A DNA stretch of 64,000 bases from Rhizobiales bacterium 65-79 (GCA_001896885.1 MKRJ01000008.1:248001-312000); one strand, 5' to 3'; positions 1-8,416 are shown, counted from the stretch's first letter. Translations and numbers: made by a program. Notes: generated from the letters alone by a model not told the origin.

Positions 1-64
1 CGTAGCGGATGAAGGCATCCTTCTTCGTGGGATCGATCTGGTAGCGGATCACGCAGGTCAGCAT
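1..64 (-). CDS. NIPSNAP family protein, N-terminal fragment (runs off window)
   Basis: Only the first 21 codons are inside the window. The reverse strand reads MLTCVIRYQIDP followed by TKKDAFIRY, the conserved beginning of NIPSNAP-family proteins, small dimeric alpha-beta barrel proteins of uncertain function. An AAAGGAG ribosome binding site sits 6 bases before the ATG. The gene is divergent from the ArsR-type regulator at 136, and such pairs are common in proteobacteria, so the regulator probably controls it (inference). The rest lies outside the window. Confidence 0.75.
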   Translation of the reverse strand, partial: MLTCVIRYQIDPTKKDAFIRY

Positions 65-117
65 GGAACACTCCTTTGTTGTCGTGGACGGCTTAGCCGA
101 TTGCGCGGAGTGAATGC

Positions 118-133
118 TTCGATTAACATCGAA
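118..133. promoter_or_regulatory. perfect inverted repeat, candidate ArsR operator
   Basis: TTCGAT-TAAC-ATCGAA is an exact 6+4+6 palindrome two bases upstream of the regulator's ATG, in the region shared with the divergent NIPSNAP gene. Winged-helix ArsR-type repressors bind such dyads, so autoregulation plus control of the neighbour is likely. Binding itself is inference. Confidence 0.45.
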
Positions 134-135
134 CT

Positions 136-819
136 ATGAGAGAAGGACCCGATATCGCCCGCATCGCCAGCCTGATCGGGGATCCGGCGCGGGCGAACAT
201 GCTGACTGCCCTTTTGGTGGGCAAGGCCCTGACGGCCAGCGAACTCGCGCAGGAGGCCGGCGTCACCCTGCAGACCGCCAGTTCCCATCTCGGCAAGCTG
301 GAGCAAGGCGGGTTGCTGCGCCAGCGCAAGCAGGGCCGTCATAAATATTTCTCGCTTGCGAGCGACGAGGTGGCCCATGCGCTGGAAGCGCTGATGGGGC
401 TTGCCGCGAATGCCGGGCACCTGCGCACACGCCCCGGCCCGGCGGATGTCGCGTTGCGGGAAGCCCGCGTCTGCTACAATCACCTGGCCGGCGACATGGG
501 CACACGTCTCTTCGACAGCATGGTCGCAAGGGGCTTCCTGAGGCTGAGGGGCGAGGATGTCAGCCTTACCCCTGCCGGCGCGCATTTCGTGCGGTGCTAC
601 GGGATCGACCTCGCCAGGCTGGAGGCCAAGCGGGCGCCCTTGTGCCGGCAGTGCCTCGACTGGAGCGAGCGGCGCTCGCACCTCGCCGGCGGCCTGGGCC
701 GGGCGTTGCTCGAACGCTTCGAGGAACTGGGCTGGGCCAAGCGCAAGCCGGATACGAGGATCGTGGAATTCAGCCGGCGTGGCAGGGCAGGCTTCGATGA
801 ATTGATTGCCCGCGGCTGA
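136..819 (+). CDS. ArsR-type winged-helix transcriptional regulator
   Basis: A 227-residue regulator. Residues about 5-75 form a helix-turn-helix of the ArsR/HTH_20 kind (LIGDPARANMLTALL, then a recognition region around TLQTASSHLGKLEQGGLL and a wing around KQGRHKYFSL). The C-terminal part, about 80-227, contains a Cys pair (CRQCLDW) and resembles the extended domain of regulators paired with NIPSNAP genes. No clear Shine-Dalgarno precedes the ATG and a palindrome ends two bases upstream, so the transcript may be leaderless or nearly so. The effector is unknown; one Cys pair is too little to claim metal sensing. It is divergent from the NIPSNAP gene and codirectional with the YcjX gene that follows. 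Confidence 0.85.
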   Translation: MREGPDIARIASLIGDPARANMLTALLVGKALTASELAQEAGVTLQTASSHLGKLEQGGLLRQRKQGRHKYFSLASDEVAHALEALMGLAANAGHLRTRPGPADVALREARVCYNHLAGDMGTRLFDSMVARGFLRLRGEDVSLTPAGAHFVRCYGIDLARLEAKRAPLCRQCLDWSERRSHLAGGLGRALLERFEELGWAKRKPDTRIVEFSRRGRAGFDELIARG

Positions 820-919
820 GCCGGTCCGTCCGTCGCCATTCCCCGCCGATCCGGCCCGCCATTTCAAATCCGCGCTCGATTCCCTATATCGGTCGGGATT
901 TGACGGACGGGATTGGGCC

Positions 920-2398
920 GTGGCCTCGCTGACTTCCTTCGCCGACGAGGCGCTCATCGCGCTCGATACGCTGACCGACCGCGCTGCCGGGCTCGTCGCG
1001 CCCTCGATGAGGCTCGGCGTGACGGGCCTTTCCCGCGCCGGCAAGACGGTCTTCATCTCCGCTTTCGTGCACAATCTCGTCCATGGCGGCCGGCTGCCGC
1101 TCTTCGAGGCCCAGAAATCCGGCCGCATCGCCCGCGCCTTTCTCGAACATCAGCCCGACGACGCCGTGCCGCGCTTCCAGTACGAGGACCATGTCGCAGC
1201 CCTCGTCAGCGAGCGCATATGGCCGGATTCGACCCGAGCCATCTCCGAACTCCGCCTCACCATCCAGTACGAATCCGCCTCCGGCTGGGGGCGGCTGTTC
1301 TCCTCGGGAAAGCTCTCCGTCGACATCGTCGACTATCCCGGCGAATGGCTTCTCGACCTGCCGCTGCTCGGCAAGGATTTCCGCGCCTTCTCGGCCGACG
1401 CCTTCGAACTCGCCGAGCTGCCGGTGCGCGCCGATATTTCCGGGGAATGGCGGCAGGAAGCCGCAAAGGTCGATCCGGCGGCGCCTTTCGACGAGATGGC
1501 CGCGCGCCGCCTGGCGGAGAGCTTCACCGCCTATTTGCGAGCCTGCAAGGCCGACCACCGGGCGCTTTCCACGCTGCCGCCGGGCCGTTTTCTCATGCCC
1601 GGCGACCTGGAAGGCTCGCCGGCGCTGACCTTCGCGCCGCTGCCCGGCCTCGGCGAAGGACGTTTTCCCTCGGGCTCGCTCGCAGCCACCATGGAGCGGC
1701 GCTACGAGGCCTACAAAACGCATGTGGTGAAGCCGTTCTTCCGCGAGCATATCGCCCGGCTCGACCGCCAGATCGTGCTGATCGACGCCTTGCAGGCGCT
1801 GAACGCCGGTCCCGGCGCCATGGCCGACCTCGAGCGTGCGCTGGCGGAGATCCTCGCCTGTTTCCGGCCGGGGCGCGGCAGCATCTTCACCGACCTTTTC
1901 TCGCGCCGGATCGACCGCATCCTGGTCGCCGCGACCAAGGCGGACCACCTCCATCACGAAAGCCATGACCGCCTGCAGGCGATCGTGCGGCGGCTGGCGG
2001 ATCGGGCCGCAAGCCGCGCCAGCCTTTCCGGCGCGACCGTCGATGTGCTGGCGATGGCGGCGGTGCGCGCCACCCGCGAGGGCACGGTGAAGGAGGGGCG
2101 CGAGACGCTGCCCGTCATCATCGGCACGCCGCTCGCCGGCGAGACGATCGGCGGCGAGACCTTCGACGGCGAAACCGAAACCGCGATCTTCCCCGGCGAT
2201 TTGCCGGCCGATCCCGAACTTGCCTTCAAGGCGCCGCCCGTCGCCGGGAAGAACAGGCAGCCGGAAGAACCGCCGATCCGCTTCGTTCGCTTCCGCCCGC
2301 CGAAGCTGGAGAAGACCGCCGAGGGCGTGACGCTTTCCCTGCCCCATATCCGTCTCGACCGCGCGCTGCAGTTCCTGATCGGAGACCGTCTCGCATGA
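920..2398 (+). CDS. ycjX: YcjX family P-loop protein
   Basis: A member of the YcjX (DUF463) family of putative GTPase-like proteins, usually paired with YcjF and linked to envelope stress in enterobacteria. The P-loop is GLSRAGKT near residue 32, and VDIVDYPGEWLLDLPLL provides the DxxG region. The chosen GTG at 920 gives about 492 residues beginning VASLTSFADEA, as in rhizobial homologues. The frame stays open back to a TTG at 806 inside the regulator gene, but those residues are poorly family-like and cover a promoter-like stretch. The stop overlaps the next gene by 4 bases (ATGA), so the pair is translationally coupled. The molecular function is unproven. Confidence 0.85.
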   Translation: MASLTSFADEALIALDTLTDRAAGLVAPSMRLGVTGLSRAGKTVFISAFVHNLVHGGRLPLFEAQKSGRIARAFLEHQPDDAVPRFQYEDHVAALVSERIWPDSTRAISELRLTIQYESASGWGRLFSSGKLSVDIVDYPGEWLLDLPLLGKDFRAFSADAFELAELPVRADISGEWRQEAAKVDPAAPFDEMAARRLAESFTAYLRACKADHRALSTLPPGRFLMPGDLEGSPALTFAPLPGLGEGRFPSGSLAATMERRYEAYKTHVVKPFFREHIARLDRQIVLIDALQALNAGPGAMADLERALAEILACFRPGRGSIFTDLFSRRIDRILVAATKADHLHHESHDRLQAIVRRLADRAASRASLSGATVDVLAMAAVRATREGTVKEGRETLPVIIGTPLAGETIGGETFDGETETAIFPGDLPADPELAFKAPPVAGKNRQPEEPPIRFVRFRPPKLEKTAEGVTLSLPHIRLDRALQFLIGDRLA

Positions 2399-3498
2399 AC
2401 AGCAACCGAAAGCCGGCCGCCTTCCGCCTGCCGCCCGAACCGGCCGCGGCACCGGAACGCGAGGATCGTACCGCCGGGGAGCCGGCGGCCGAGCATCGAC
2501 GGCCGCGCGCGGTGAAGACACCATCCCTGCCGGTGATCACGCCTGCAGAAGAGGATTTCTTCGCGCTGGAGCAAACGAACGCCGGCGATCCGCCGCCGGC
2601 CCTGCCGCCGCGCCGGCGCTCGCGTCTCGGCGCCATCTTCTTCGGAGCGCTGGGGCTGCTCGTCTCGCTCGGCATCGGATTGTGGACGGACCGGCTGATC
2701 CGCGACCTCTTCAGCCGCTCCGACTGGCTCGGCTGGGTAGCCTTTGCGCTCGCCGTCATCGCGCTTCTGTCGCTCCTGACCATCGTCCTGCGCGAGCTTC
2801 TCGCGCTGCGGCGGCTGGCTTCGGTCGAGAAGCTTCGCCGGCGCGGCGCGGATATCCTCGCCCGCAACGATATGCGGGCGGCCCGCGCGCTGGTCGACGA
2901 ACTCGTCGGCTTCGTTTCCGGCAAGCCGGAAACGGCGGCCGGCCGCCGCATCCTCGCCGACACGCGGGACGACATCATCGACGGCGCCGATCTTGTCCGG
3001 CTGGCCGAGACCGAGCTGATGGCGCCGCTCGATGCACGCGCCCGCACGCTGGTGCTCGATGCCGCCAAGCGCGTCTCGGTGGTCACCGCCGTCTCGCCCC
3101 GCGCGGTGGTCGACCTCGCCTATGTCCTCTTCGAGGCCGGCCGGCTGATCCGCCGGCTTTCCGAACTCTATGGCGGGCGGCCGGGCACGCTCGGCTTCTT
3201 CCGACTCGCGCGCGACGTGCTCGCCCATCTCGCCGTGACCGGCTCGATCGCCGTCGGCGACAGCCTCGTTCAGCAGATCGTCGGCCACGGACTGGCGGCG
3301 CGGCTCTCCGCCAAGCTCGGCGAAGGCGTCGTCAACGGCATGATGACGGTCCGCATCGGCATCGCGGCCATGGAGACGGTCAGGCCGCTCCCCTACGGGG
3401 CGGTCAGGCGCCCGCGAATCGGCAATTTCCTCTCCGAACTCACCCGATTCACGGCAAAAAAGGCCGAAGTGGCCGAAGATACGGAAAAACGGGCTTGA
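2395..3498 (+). CDS. ycjF: YcjF / TIGR01620 family inner membrane protein (DUF697)
   Basis: A 367-residue membrane protein that starts inside the stop of the YcjX gene. Residues 1-80 are a Pro- and Arg-rich cytoplasmic head. Two hydrophobic segments follow, around LGAIFFGALGLLVSLGIGLW and WVAFALAVIALLSLLTIVL. The C-terminal DUF697 domain carries small-residue helices such as LAVTGSIAVGDSLVQQIVG. YcjF proteins are always found next to YcjX, which suggests a joint role at the membrane; no enzymatic activity is established. The end (KKAEVAEDTEKRA) is charged and probably disordered. Confidence 0.85.
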   Translation: MNSNRKPAAFRLPPEPAAAPEREDRTAGEPAAEHRRPRAVKTPSLPVITPAEEDFFALEQTNAGDPPPALPPRRRSRLGAIFFGALGLLVSLGIGLWTDRLIRDLFSRSDWLGWVAFALAVIALLSLLTIVLRELLALRRLASVEKLRRRGADILARNDMRAARALVDELVGFVSGKPETAAGRRILADTRDDIIDGADLVRLAETELMAPLDARARTLVLDAAKRVSVVTAVSPRAVVDLAYVLFEAGRLIRRLSELYGGRPGTLGFFRLARDVLAHLAVTGSIAVGDSLVQQIVGHGLAARLSAKLGEGVVNGMMTVRIGIAAMETVRPLPYGAVRRPRIGNFLSELTRFTAKKAEVAEDTEKRA

Positions 3499-3633
3499 AG
3501 TAGCCGCCGTGCTCGCGCATTCTCGCGACTTAGAAGACGCTTCGTCGGGCAGGACACGGAAAGAGACGAAGCCTTAACCAATCCTCTTCATGGTTCCGCC
3601 CTTACAGCGTTCCGTATCCAGGTGCCCAGAAGA

Positions 3634-4185
3634 ATGAAGCGTGGCTTCCTTTCCGCCGTCACTGCTGCCGCCCTGGCGGTCGTGATCACGCTAGCGCTGA
3701 GCGTCGCCGGGATCGCCTCCGAAAGGGACCAGAGGTTCTTCGAATCGGTCGAAGGACACTGGGCCGGGCCGGGCGAAGTCGTCGCCGGCAAGTACAAGGG
3801 CACCAAGTTCACCTGCAACCTGACCGGCAAGACGCCGGAACACCGCGCCGGCATGACGCTGGACGGGATATGCCGCGTCGGGCTTTTCACGCAGAAGATG
3901 TCCGCGACGGTCGAGGAAGTCGGCCACAGCGGCTATCACGGCACCTTTCTCGACGGCGCCCGGGGCAAGGGTCTCGACATCGTGGCCGGCAATGTCAGCG
4001 GCCGCACCGTCGTCTTCGCGCTCAATCGCAACGCGCTGAAAGGCACGATGGCGGCCAAATTGCCCGATCCGAACACGATGATGGTCACCATCTCGGTCAG
4101 GGTGGAAAACGACCTCGTCCCGGTGATCGGCGTCAATTTGAAGCGCACGGACAGCGTCGCTATCGGCGCCGTCGCGCAGGACTGA
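3634..4185 (+). CDS. hypothetical exported protein
   Basis: About 183 residues with a clear signal peptide (MKRGFLSAVTAAALAVVITL, then a likely cleavage near AGIAS). The mature part starts around ERDQRFFESVEGHWAGPGEV and resembles small rhizobial periplasmic proteins of about 150-200 residues; one Cys pair (FTCNLTGK and GICRVG) could form a disulfide. An in-frame GTG four codons upstream (3622) is possible, but neither start has a strong ribosome binding site. It stands alone between ycjF and an outer-membrane gene. I recognise no named family, so function is not assigned. Confidence 0.7.
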   Translation: MKRGFLSAVTAAALAVVITLALSVAGIASERDQRFFESVEGHWAGPGEVVAGKYKGTKFTCNLTGKTPEHRAGMTLDGICRVGLFTQKMSATVEEVGHSGYHGTFLDGARGKGLDIVAGNVSGRTVVFALNRNALKGTMAAKLPDPNTMMVTISVRVENDLVPVIGVNLKRTDSVAIGAVAQD

Positions 4186-4515
4186 GCGGCAACACGCCGT
4201 CGACATCAGGGCCGAATATCTTCACGACGTCGACTTCAATCCGGTCGAGGCCTGATATCAGGACGCCTTGACGGGAGATCGCTGCACACGTCTCAAATGC
4301 GGCACCGTGATCCAGGCACCGTACGAGGAAACACCGGCACAACCTCGCGCTCTCCAAAGTTGCATCCCTCCTCCACCGAACCTAGACCATGGTCCGTTAG
4401 CTTCGTGGGCGCAGGCAATGGTGCCTGTGGCTTCCGCTTCAGGCGGATTACCTCCCCCCCTCCCGTCATTCCACCCCCTTGGCGGGAGGGGTCGGCCGGC
4501 CCCGGAGAAGCGCTT
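4186..4515. other. intergenic region with a GC-rich hairpin
   Basis: This 330-base gap holds no convincing gene. At 4461-4495 an exact inverted repeat CCCCTCCCG / CGGGAGGGG with a 17-base loop lies just upstream of the next gene and resembles short rhizobial intergenic palindromes. Part of the gap (about 4200-4280) reads on the reverse strand as a coding-like stretch of about 65 codons without recognisable homology; it may be a gene remnant. Confidence 0.4.
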
Positions 4516-5730
4516 GTGCGGTCCTGGTCTCTCGGTATCGTCGCGGCCCTCCTCCTTGCCGATCCGGCGTTGGCTGATCCGGGTTCCATTCGTGCCGCCG
4601 CCAATTCGGCGCTGACGGAAGCGGCCTCGGGCAAGCCCGCCAACGGCGCCAGCCTCTCGCTCGACGAGCACTTCACCACCAACGCGCTCGACAGCGATCT
4701 GGAATTTTCCGACTTCTATACGGAGTTGCGCGGATCGATCACGCGCGTCCTCGACATCGACGGCGGCTATCTGCGGTTCGCGGCCGAAGGCCGGGCGAGC
4801 CGCTACGACCGGATCTCCATCGAGGACGATCGCAGCCTGCTGCTGCTCGCGGAAGCCTATCGCAAGTTCGGCGGCCGCTACGAGCTGCGCGGCACATTCG
4901 CCTGGCGCACGGCCAGCATCGGCGATGATTTCCGCATCGCCGACCTCGCCATCGGCACGCGCACGGACAGCGATCTCTTCTCCGGCGCCCTGCAATTCGG
5001 CGCCGATCTCGGCTCCGGCGCCGGCTTCATCCTGACGCTGAGCGACACGGTCGAGCGCTACGGCAAGGCGCGTTTCCAGCAGGACCTGATCGAAGCAGCG
5101 CGGATCGAGCCCGACCGCAACCGGCTGCAATTCTCCGGCGGCTTGGAGAAGAAGCTCGGGCGGCAGCAATTCGGATTGAGCGCCAGCGCCGAAACGACCG
5201 AGGTCCAGCGCCTCGGCGAGCCGCCGGTCGGCCGCTCCTTCTCCGAATTCACCCTGCGTGGCCTTGCGCAACTCGTGTCGAAGGACGGGACCAGGCTCGA
5301 CCTCTCGCTCGGCGCCGCCCTGCTGGACGAAGCGCATGGCGGCTATAGCCGCATCCGCCCGATCTACCGCGTGCAACTCACCAAGGACCTCAAGGCCGGG
5401 CTGACGCTGCGCGGCTCACTGGACGGCCGCTACGAGACCATCGATACCGACGACGTGCTCGCATCCTATGTGCGGCGCATCGAACTGGAAGCCAGATATC
5501 AGTGCACGCCGGAACTTGCGCTCGGCACCGGTTTCTTCCGCGAGAACAAGGAGAATCTCCTGCTCGGCAATGCGGAGCGCTCGAAAGGCGTCTATTTCGA
5601 AATCGGCTATGATCCGTCGAAACACATCGCCCTGGTGGCGCGGGTCGATCTCCGCCGCACCCGCTATACGGTGTTCAACGCAAGGAAGACCGTGCTCGAC
5701 ACCTATGTCGGCATGCAAACCGGGCTCTAG
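4516..5730 (+). CDS. outer membrane beta-barrel protein
   Basis: From the GTG at 4516, preceded by GGAGAAG at good spacing, the product is 404 residues: a signal peptide (VRSWSLGIVAALLLADPALA) then a protein made almost wholly of alternating amphipathic beta strands, for example LRFAAEGRASRYDRI, YELRGTFAWRTASI and VALVARVDLRRTRYTV-like patterns ending at MQTGL. This pattern matches the BBP2_2-type barrels of alphaproteobacteria, in which TonB-free porin or assembly roles are suspected. The open frame extends upstream to 4297, but that part is low-complexity and lacks a signal peptide. Substrate is unknown. Confidence 0.75.
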   Translation: MRSWSLGIVAALLLADPALADPGSIRAAANSALTEAASGKPANGASLSLDEHFTTNALDSDLEFSDFYTELRGSITRVLDIDGGYLRFAAEGRASRYDRISIEDDRSLLLLAEAYRKFGGRYELRGTFAWRTASIGDDFRIADLAIGTRTDSDLFSGALQFGADLGSGAGFILTLSDTVERYGKARFQQDLIEAARIEPDRNRLQFSGGLEKKLGRQQFGLSASAETTEVQRLGEPPVGRSFSEFTLRGLAQLVSKDGTRLDLSLGAALLDEAHGGYSRIRPIYRVQLTKDLKAGLTLRGSLDGRYETIDTDDVLASYVRRIELEARYQCTPELALGTGFFRENKENLLLGNAERSKGVYFEIGYDPSKHIALVARVDLRRTRYTVFNARKTVLDTYVGMQTGL

Positions 5731-5739
5731 CGTGGAGAA

Positions 5740-5764
5740 GCAGGGGGAAACGATTTCCCCCTGC
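5740..5764. terminator. strong hairpin between convergent genes
   Basis: GCAGGGGGAAA-CGA-TTTCCCCCTGC is a perfect 11-bp stem with a 3-base loop starting 10 bases after the barrel gene's stop. There is no U-tract. It lies between convergent genes and probably ends transcription from one or both sides. Confidence 0.55.
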
Positions 5765-5826
5765 CCCGGAGCGATGGCTGGCGCGGGCAGGAAGTGGTCA
5801 GACGCCTCCCTGCCCGCCCGGCCTTC

Positions 5827-6165
5827 TCAGCAGCGGTGGCAGCGATGGCCGCGGTCACGGCCGCCGCTGGAATTGCCGCTGAGGATGCCGACGCCGATCC
5901 CGTTCAGGATGCCGTTGCCGGACAGGATGCCGTTCCCCGACAGGATTCCGGAGAGCCGGTTGTCGCTCAGGATGCCCGATCCGTTGAGGATCGAGACGCC
6001 GTTCAGCAGGTTGACGTCTCCGAGACCGACGGCCGGCGAAATATTCACCAGCCCGTTCGAATAGCCGTTGCCGTGGCTGGAGCCGCCCCAACCGCCCGCT
6101 TGCGCGGAAACGGCCGGGAAAGAAACAGCGGCGGCGGCGAATGCAATGATGAGCTTCTTCATCAT
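5827..6165 (-). CDS. small secreted GILSGN-repeat protein
   Basis: A 112-residue product with a standard signal peptide (MMKKLIIAFAAAAVSFPAVSAQA) preceded by GGGAGACC; the second ATG, at 6162, is also well spaced. The mature chain is built of short Gly/Asn/Ile/Leu repeats: LLNGVSILNGSGILSDNRLSG, then GILSGNGILSGNGILNGIG and GILSGN. A hexapeptide-like period with a regular aliphatic position suggests a small beta-solenoid or an aggregating surface protein (inference). The tail is basic with two cysteines (RGHRCHRC). The underlying DNA is itself a tandem repeat, so copy number may vary between strains. No family is recognised. Confidence 0.7.
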   Translation of the reverse strand: MMKKLIIAFAAAAVSFPAVSAQAGGWGGSSHGNGYSNGLVNISPAVGLGDVNLLNGVSILNGSGILSDNRLSGILSGNGILSGNGILNGIGVGILSGNSSGGRDRGHRCHRC

Positions 6166-6299
6166 GGTCTCCCTTGTGCTCACAGTGTTTCTTCCGCTCC
6201 AGGCAGTACCTCCAGGCGGAAGACAAGCATCAAGGGACCGAGATAGCAACCACTGGTTTCAATAAATCACAAAGTACAACCGTTTTCTTTTCCTTAACC

Positions 6300-6932
6300 C
6301 TAACCGCTCCACTTTTCGATAAATTGTTCTATTTCCAGCTTCTGCATGTCCGGAATAGCTTCGAACAGCCGGTCGAAGGGCCAGTCCCACCAGGCCATCC
6401 GTTCGAGCCGCGCGGCGACCTCTTCCGGAAAGCGCGGGCGCATCGCCCTCGCCGGAACGCCGGCCGCGATCGTGTATGCCGGCACGTCGCGTGTGACCAC
6501 GGCGTTGGCGCCGATCACCGCGCCGTTGCCGATCCGGACGCCGGGCAGGATCACCGCGCCGTGGCCGATCCAGACATCGTGGCCGATCGTGACGCGCTTC
6601 TGCCGGCGCCGCTCGCGGAATTCCTGATCGACGCCGAGATAGCGGAAATATTCGTTCGGCCGATAGCTCGCCTTGTGGGTCGTCGGCCGTTCCAGCGGAT
6701 GTTCGAGCGCGTTGATCCGCGTATTCGCCGCGATCGAGCAGAATTTGCCGATATCGGTGTAGATCGCCTCGGCATGGCGCTCGAAATAGCTGAAGTCGCC
6801 GACAGCCACCTCGCGCAACACGGTGCGCTCGCCCACCGCGACGTAGCGGCCGAGCTTGCAACCCTTGAGCTCGGCCGTCGAATGGACGCGTGGCCCGGAA
6901 GGCTGGAAGCGGAGGTCGTCGGCGTCGGCCAT
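6300..6932 (-). CDS. phosphonate-type hexapeptide-repeat acyltransferase (TIGR03308-like)
   Basis: A 210-residue left-handed beta-helix acyltransferase of the xenobiotic acetyltransferase group. The match to the phosphonate-metabolism hexapeptide family is strong: KLGRYVAVGERTVL at the N-terminus, IGKFCSIAANTRIN with a HPLERPTTHK loop, then VTIGHDVWIGHGAVILPGV with the catalytic-type His, and IAAGVPARAMRPRFPEEVAARL before WWDWPFDRL. In other genomes it sits with phn genes of C-P lyase pathways; none are seen here, so its substrate in this genome is open. The start is the ATG at 6932 with an AAAGG 6 bases upstream. Confidence 0.8.
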   Translation of the reverse strand: MADADDLRFQPSGPRVHSTAELKGCKLGRYVAVGERTVLREVAVGDFSYFERHAEAIYTDIGKFCSIAANTRINALEHPLERPTTHKASYRPNEYFRYLGVDQEFRERRRQKRVTIGHDVWIGHGAVILPGVRIGNGAVIGANAVVTRDVPAYTIAAGVPARAMRPRFPEEVAARLERMAWWDWPFDRLFEAIPDMQKLEIEQFIEKWSG

Positions 6933-6985
6933 CGGCGGCCTTTACGCCGGGCGGCGGCGGCCGGCAAGGGCGCGCCGAGCCGGCG

Positions 6986-7471
6986 CTATTCCTTCTTGTC
7001 CTTCGACCATGTCACTTGCTGGCCGTAGAGCGGAATGGTCGAGATCGCCATCTTCGCCGAGCCGTTCTGCACCTGCCTGGAATGCGAGAGATAGACCAGC
7101 GTATTGTTGGCCTTGTCGTAGATGCGGTTCACCACCTGCTTTTTCCAGATCAGGCTCAGCCCCTGCTTGAATACTTCCTCGCCGCCCTTGCCCATGTCGA
7201 TGTCGCCGATGGTGATCGGTCCGGACTGGCTGCAGGAAATCGCCGAATTGGAGGGGTCCTCGAACCAGTTGCCCTTGTGCAGCCGGTCGATGATGCTGCG
7301 GTCGAAATAGGCGACGTGGCAGACCACGCCGTCGACCTTCGGGTCCTTGACGGCCTCGACGATGATGTCGTTGCCGATCCAGTCGACGCCGACCTTGCCG
7401 ACCTCCTGGGCAGATGCGGGGACGCCGCCCAGAAAAGACAACGCCACGGCCATGAATAGGAATCTTTTCAT
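6986..7471 (-). CDS. creA: CreA family periplasmic protein
   Basis: A 161-residue exported protein with a signal peptide ending at PASAQ and a GAGGAG ribosome binding site. The conserved CreA features are present: IVVEA-type strand (NDIIVEAVKDPKVDGVVCHV), NSAISCSQSGPI, EVFKQGLSLIWKKQVVNRIYD and the C-terminal AISTIPLYGQQ. The two cysteines are as in the family. CreA is widespread in proteobacteria with no established biochemical role. It lies downstream of no obvious operon partner; the acyltransferase gene follows after 53 bases on the same strand. Confidence 0.9.
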   Translation of the reverse strand: MKRFLFMAVALSFLGGVPASAQEVGKVGVDWIGNDIIVEAVKDPKVDGVVCHVAYFDRSIIDRLHKGNWFEDPSNSAISCSQSGPITIGDIDMGKGGEEVFKQGLSLIWKKQVVNRIYDKANNTLVYLSHSRQVQNGSAKMAISTIPLYGQQVTWSKDKKE

Positions 7472-7641
7472 TTCTGCTCCTCAAAAGCCCTTTGCGATCG
7501 CCATTCGGCGCCGAGGACAATTGGGAACAGAGCATGGCCGTTGCAAGGAGCCGGCCGGCGAAACCGGCTGCGCGAACGCCCCTGCCCTTGCGGCGTCGAG
7601 GCATCTTTCCGGAACGGGCCCGGCGGGACTATATATCGGCA

Positions 7642-7803
7642 ATGAAGAACCACCTGGCCCTGTCGTCCCCTCGCTTCGCCGGCATGCTTTTGGCGTTCGC
7701 GGCCTTCGCGGCGGTGACGGGCATCGCCTTCGCCCTGTGGCTCAGGCACGGCACGCAGATATTCCTCGCCATGGCGGCCTCCGGCCTGTCCTGGTGTTTC
7801 TGA
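7642..7803 (+). CDS. small single-pass membrane protein upstream of SCO gene
   Basis: A 53-residue protein (MKNHLALSSPRFAGMLLAFA start, SGLSWCF end) with one hydrophobic helix at about residues 13-32. Similar peptides occur before SCO genes in rhizobia as far as I recall, which supports it as real although short. It ends 34 bases before the SCO gene on the same strand and is probably cotranscribed. An upstream in-frame extension to 7492 exists but is not hydrophobic or family-like. A role in copper delivery to cytochrome oxidase is only suggested by context. Confidence 0.6.
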   Translation: MKNHLALSSPRFAGMLLAFAAFAAVTGIAFALWLRHGTQIFLAMAASGLSWCF

Positions 7804-7837
7804 CGCATAAATCGATCTCGACCGGAGCCTTTCTGCA

Positions 7838-8416
7838 ATGATGCGCGCGATCCTCGTCGGCATTCTCGTCCTGATGGCGGCGAGCGTCGGCTGGCTGACC
7901 TTCGACTGGTACCGCCAGCAATATTCCGGCGAGGCGTACGGCGCGCCGTTCACGCTAGTCGATGAGCATGGGCAGCCGATCACGCGGGCGGCGTTCAAGG
8001 GGCAGCCCACGATCCTCTATTTCGGCTATACGCATTGTCCGGAAGTCTGTCCAACCACGCTCTTCGAACTCGACGGCTGGCTGAAGAAGCTCGGTTCCGA
8101 CGCCAAGGACATGAAGGCCTATTTCATCTCCATCGACCCCGAACGCGACACGCCGGAGGTCATGGACCGCTATCTCGGCAACTTTTCCGATCGCATCACC
8201 GGCATTTCCGGCCCGCCGGAGAAGGTCTGGGCCATGGCCAAGGGGTTCAACATCTATTTCCGCAAGGTGCCGACCGACAATGGCGACTACACGATGGATC
8301 ACACGGCTTCCCTTATCCTGCTGAATCGAAGCGGTGATTTCGCCGGCACCATCGCCTATGGCGAGAACGAGAATGCGGCGCTGGCGAAGCTGAAAAGGCT
8401 CGAGGCCGGCGCGTGA
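7838..8416 (+). CDS. SCO1/SenC family copper chaperone
   Basis: A 192-residue thioredoxin-fold protein with an N-terminal membrane anchor (residues about 4-20). The copper-binding motif CPEVCPT lies near residue 66 and the conserved third ligand His is in [10 protein letters not shown]. The segment [18 protein letters not shown] is typical of the family. SCO proteins deliver copper to, or reduce, the CuA site of cytochrome c oxidase on the periplasmic side. The stop overlaps the prmA start by 4 bases, so they share a transcript although the functions are unrelated. Confidence 0.92.
   Translation: MMRAILVGILVLMAASVGWLTFDWYRQQYSGEAYGAPFTLVDEHGQPITRAAFKGQPTILYFGYTHCPEVCPTTLFELDGWLKKLGSDAKDMKAYFISIDPERDTPEVMDRYLGNFSDRITGISGPPEKVWAMAKGFNIYFRKVPTDNGDYTMDHTASLILLNRSGDFAGTIAYGENENAALAKLKRLEAGA

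Noticed and set aside
806-922. TTG start for the YcjX gene overlapping the regulator
   Set aside because: The added 38 residues are not family-like and cover a promoter-like region; the GTG at 920 gives the usual start.
884-2524. Long open frame on the minus strand opposite the YcjX and YcjF genes
   Set aside because: Arg-, Gly- and Ala-rich with no motifs, exact mirror of the third-position GC of the sense genes; a high-GC antisense shadow.
4160-4357. Reverse-strand frame of 65 codons in the gap before the barrel gene
   Set aside because: Coding-like composition (ISRQGVLISGLDRIEVDVVK) but no start with a ribosome site and no homology I can name; kept only as a possible remnant.
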